From positions 25,294,877-25,358,876 of the forward strand of contig JAPWDM010000005.1 of the NCBI GenBank assembly GCA_035578155.1: DNA of 64,000 nucleotides, written 5' to 3'. Source of the stretch: Brachynemurus nebulosus. Lineage: Eukaryota; Arthropoda; Insecta; Neuroptera; Myrmeleontidae. The stretch's first letter is position 1, and every line of letters starts with the position of its first letter. The notes beneath the pieces were generated by a model, which saw only the letters and a list, made by a program, of their open reading frames with translations, searched no databases and was not told the origin of the DNA. Shown piece by piece: positions 63,761-64,000 of the stretch. Position numbers and translations under genes: made by a program.

Positions 63761-64000
63761 AAAATACATTAATTGCGTTCAGTATTTCATTAGACAATTT
63801 TTATTTACAACAATGGCCTCACAGGCAATACTGCCATAGCCAATGGATAAACTTATGCACGTATTTCGGATACTTTTCTACGATTACGTAATAAACCACT
63901 TCATGTTTGGTCGTCATGGGAACTGACTGCGCGCATTGATTTCGTTGCGAATTGCGAATTGAGATTAATAATCGTATTATTGCATTTGCGTTAATATTTT

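Overview
Reading by eye only, this is A+T-rich, gene-poor nuclear DNA of an animal, most likely an insect. The evidence is long (AT)n and (CTAT)n microsatellites, splice-site-like exon borders, no operons, and a dense nested load of class II transposons typical of arthropods: mariner with D34D spacing, Tc1, pogo-like, hAT, piggyBac-like and TTA/TAA-duplicating MITEs. The species cannot be named from the sequence. Almost all short reading frames are chance or lie in repeats. No rRNA, tRNA, CRISPR or viral genome was recognised.

Layout. 1-10 kb: a TA-duplicating pogo-like element (1010-2294), an interspersed repeat called here family D (ends in a gggttccg-type motif) with a hAT MITE inside it (5164-5594), and an element built around an iterated 15-mer (7962-8943). 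10-21 kb: a piggyBac-like MITE (10590-10941), a second copy of the first element with another transposon nested in it (12924-15366), repeat modules C and B joined by an (AT)n tract (17815-18226), a TTA-duplicating element (19291-19983) and a hAT MITE with a perfect 8-bp duplication (20516-20903). 23-25 kb: GC-rich hairpin MITEs and a palindrome with an (AT)n centre.

26-31 kb is the most informative part. A reading frame that looks like a host exon (from 26605) is interrupted by a 962-bp TA-duplicating transposon (26872-27833); taking the transposon out restores the frame to a stop at 27940. The end of that exon plus the transposon end is found again, inverted, at 30721-31070 inside the remains of a pogo-type MITE (family A). 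Between them sit a foldback element and, inside it, an inverted-arm element with a 12-bp target duplication and a hammerhead-ribozyme-like core on each arm, like Penelope-like element LTRs.

31-50 kb: short hairpin MITEs, a TAA-duplicating GC-rich MITE (37219-37663), family A MITEs, a 1.7-kb hAT-like element (42319-43998), a triple nest at 46.2-46.9 kb (D, then piggyBac-like, then B), a Tc1 remnant (47064-47656) and another hAT element (48610-49204). 50-62 kb: mostly anonymous DNA, a GC-rich MITE (54290-54750), an internally deleted mariner (54830-55386), a CpG-rich patch (55.65-56.05 kb), a third pogo-like element with a broken ORF (57999-58906) and two foldback elements. The best intact coding candidate is at 62714-63149: a probable last exon with 28-residue repeats, followed by a poly(A) signal.

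The genes do not form a pathway. The biology visible here is transposon biology: nested insertion, excision-restorable gene breakage, local exon capture, and several unrelated families built from iterated short words that probably are transposase-binding sites.
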